Part shown: positions 5,077 through 5,216 of the stretch, in pieces
How the letters are laid out: each line of letters opens with the position of its first letter
How positions within the stretch are numbered: the stretch's first letter is position 1
Source: an uncultured bacterium
GTDB taxonomy: Bacteria; Actinomycetota; Actinomycetes; S36-B12
Assembly (NCBI GenBank): GCA_903940375.1
Contig: CAJAKT010000445.1
Span: 1-5,216 of the forward strand
Direction: 5' to 3'
DNA: 5,216 bases
Translations under genes and position numbers: made by a program
The notes under the pieces: model-generated
Databases searched by the model: none
Told to the model about the DNA's origin: nothing
The model's input: only the letters and a program-made list of their open reading frames with translations

Positions 5077-5216
5077 CGCTGGTCGGGTTGGGTTGTCGTG
5101 CTCTGGTCCGTCGGCCCGGGCGGCCGCCTCCGCTGCCGCCGAGCCGGGGCGCTTGCGGGCGACCCAGCCCTCGATGTTGCGCTGACGAGCGCGCCCCACC
5201 GCCATGGCGCCCGGCG
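5074..5216 (-). CDS. glmU: GlmU, bifunctional N-acetylglucosamine-1-phosphate uridyltransferase / glucosamine-1-phosphate acetyltransferase (C-terminal fragment)
   Basis: Only the last 46 codons and the TAG stop are inside the window; the 5' part lies beyond base 5216. The visible peptide contains PGAMAVGRARQRNIEGWVAR followed by KRPGS, which matches the end of the left-handed beta-helix acetyltransferase domain and the C-terminal helix of actinobacterial GlmU (typical form: QRNIE.WV.RKRPGS). After KRPGS comes an Ala/Glu/Pro-rich, probably disordered tail, as is common in actinobacterial GlmU. GlmU makes UDP-GlcNAc in the cytoplasm for peptidoglycan and other wall polymers. The stop codon overlaps the ribosome-binding site of prs 9 nt downstream, so the two genes are almost certainly cotranscribed, as in many bacteria. 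The call rests on a short fragment plus synteny. Catalytic residues of both domains are outside the window, so integrity cannot be judged. Confidence 0.88.
   Translation of the reverse strand, partial: PGAMAVGRARQRNIEGWVARKRPGSAAAEAAARADGPEHDNPTRPA

Noticed and set aside
1..5216. Mobile elements, CRISPR arrays, tRNA genes or a novel accessory system
   Set aside because: I saw no spaced repeats, terminal inverted repeats, transposase or integrase motifs, or tRNA-like sequence. The window is filled by conserved housekeeping genes on one strand.

Overview
The window is a high-GC chromosomal housekeeping segment, most likely from an actinobacterium (Actinomycetia). The coding regions are strongly G/C-biased at third positions. 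Mfd carries the actinobacterial-type insertion (around KRGQPADRLFVP) in its RNA polymerase-interaction domain. The bisphosphate nucleotidase resembles mycobacterial CysQ, and four of the five visible starts are GTG or TTG. A Propionibacteriaceae-like source is possible, but that is only an impression.

All genes lie on the minus strand. In transcription order, from high to low coordinates, they are: the 3' end of glmU (5216-5074), prs (5064-4063), a 138-nt intergenic stretch with two hairpins and possible promoters, rplY/ctc (3924-3373), pth (3363-2767), cysQ (2745-1936), and the first 646 codons of mfd (1939-1, running off the window). No gene-free stretch exceeds 300 bases. I see no tRNA, rRNA, mobile element or CRISPR array.

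The order glmU-prs-ctc-pth-mfd is an old, widely conserved cluster; Bacillus subtilis has gcaD-prs-ctc-spoVC-(fin)-mfd. The departure here is a cysQ-type phosphatase between pth and mfd, overlapping mfd by 4 nt. The genes serve cell-wall precursor synthesis (GlmU), PRPP supply (Prs), the ribosome/5S rRNA (L25), peptidyl-tRNA recycling (Pth), 3'-phosphoadenosine nucleotide turnover (CysQ) and transcription-coupled repair (Mfd). Spacing suggests two transcription units, glmU-prs and rplY-pth-cysQ-mfd, possibly with readthrough between them.

I find no undescribed system. The points most worth a second look are the L25 protein, whose usual CTC/TL5 C-terminal domain appears to be replaced by an alanine-rich acidic helical tail; the structured leader upstream of it; and two gene junctions with the same layout, an in-frame TAG followed by exactly 9 nt and a non-ATG start.
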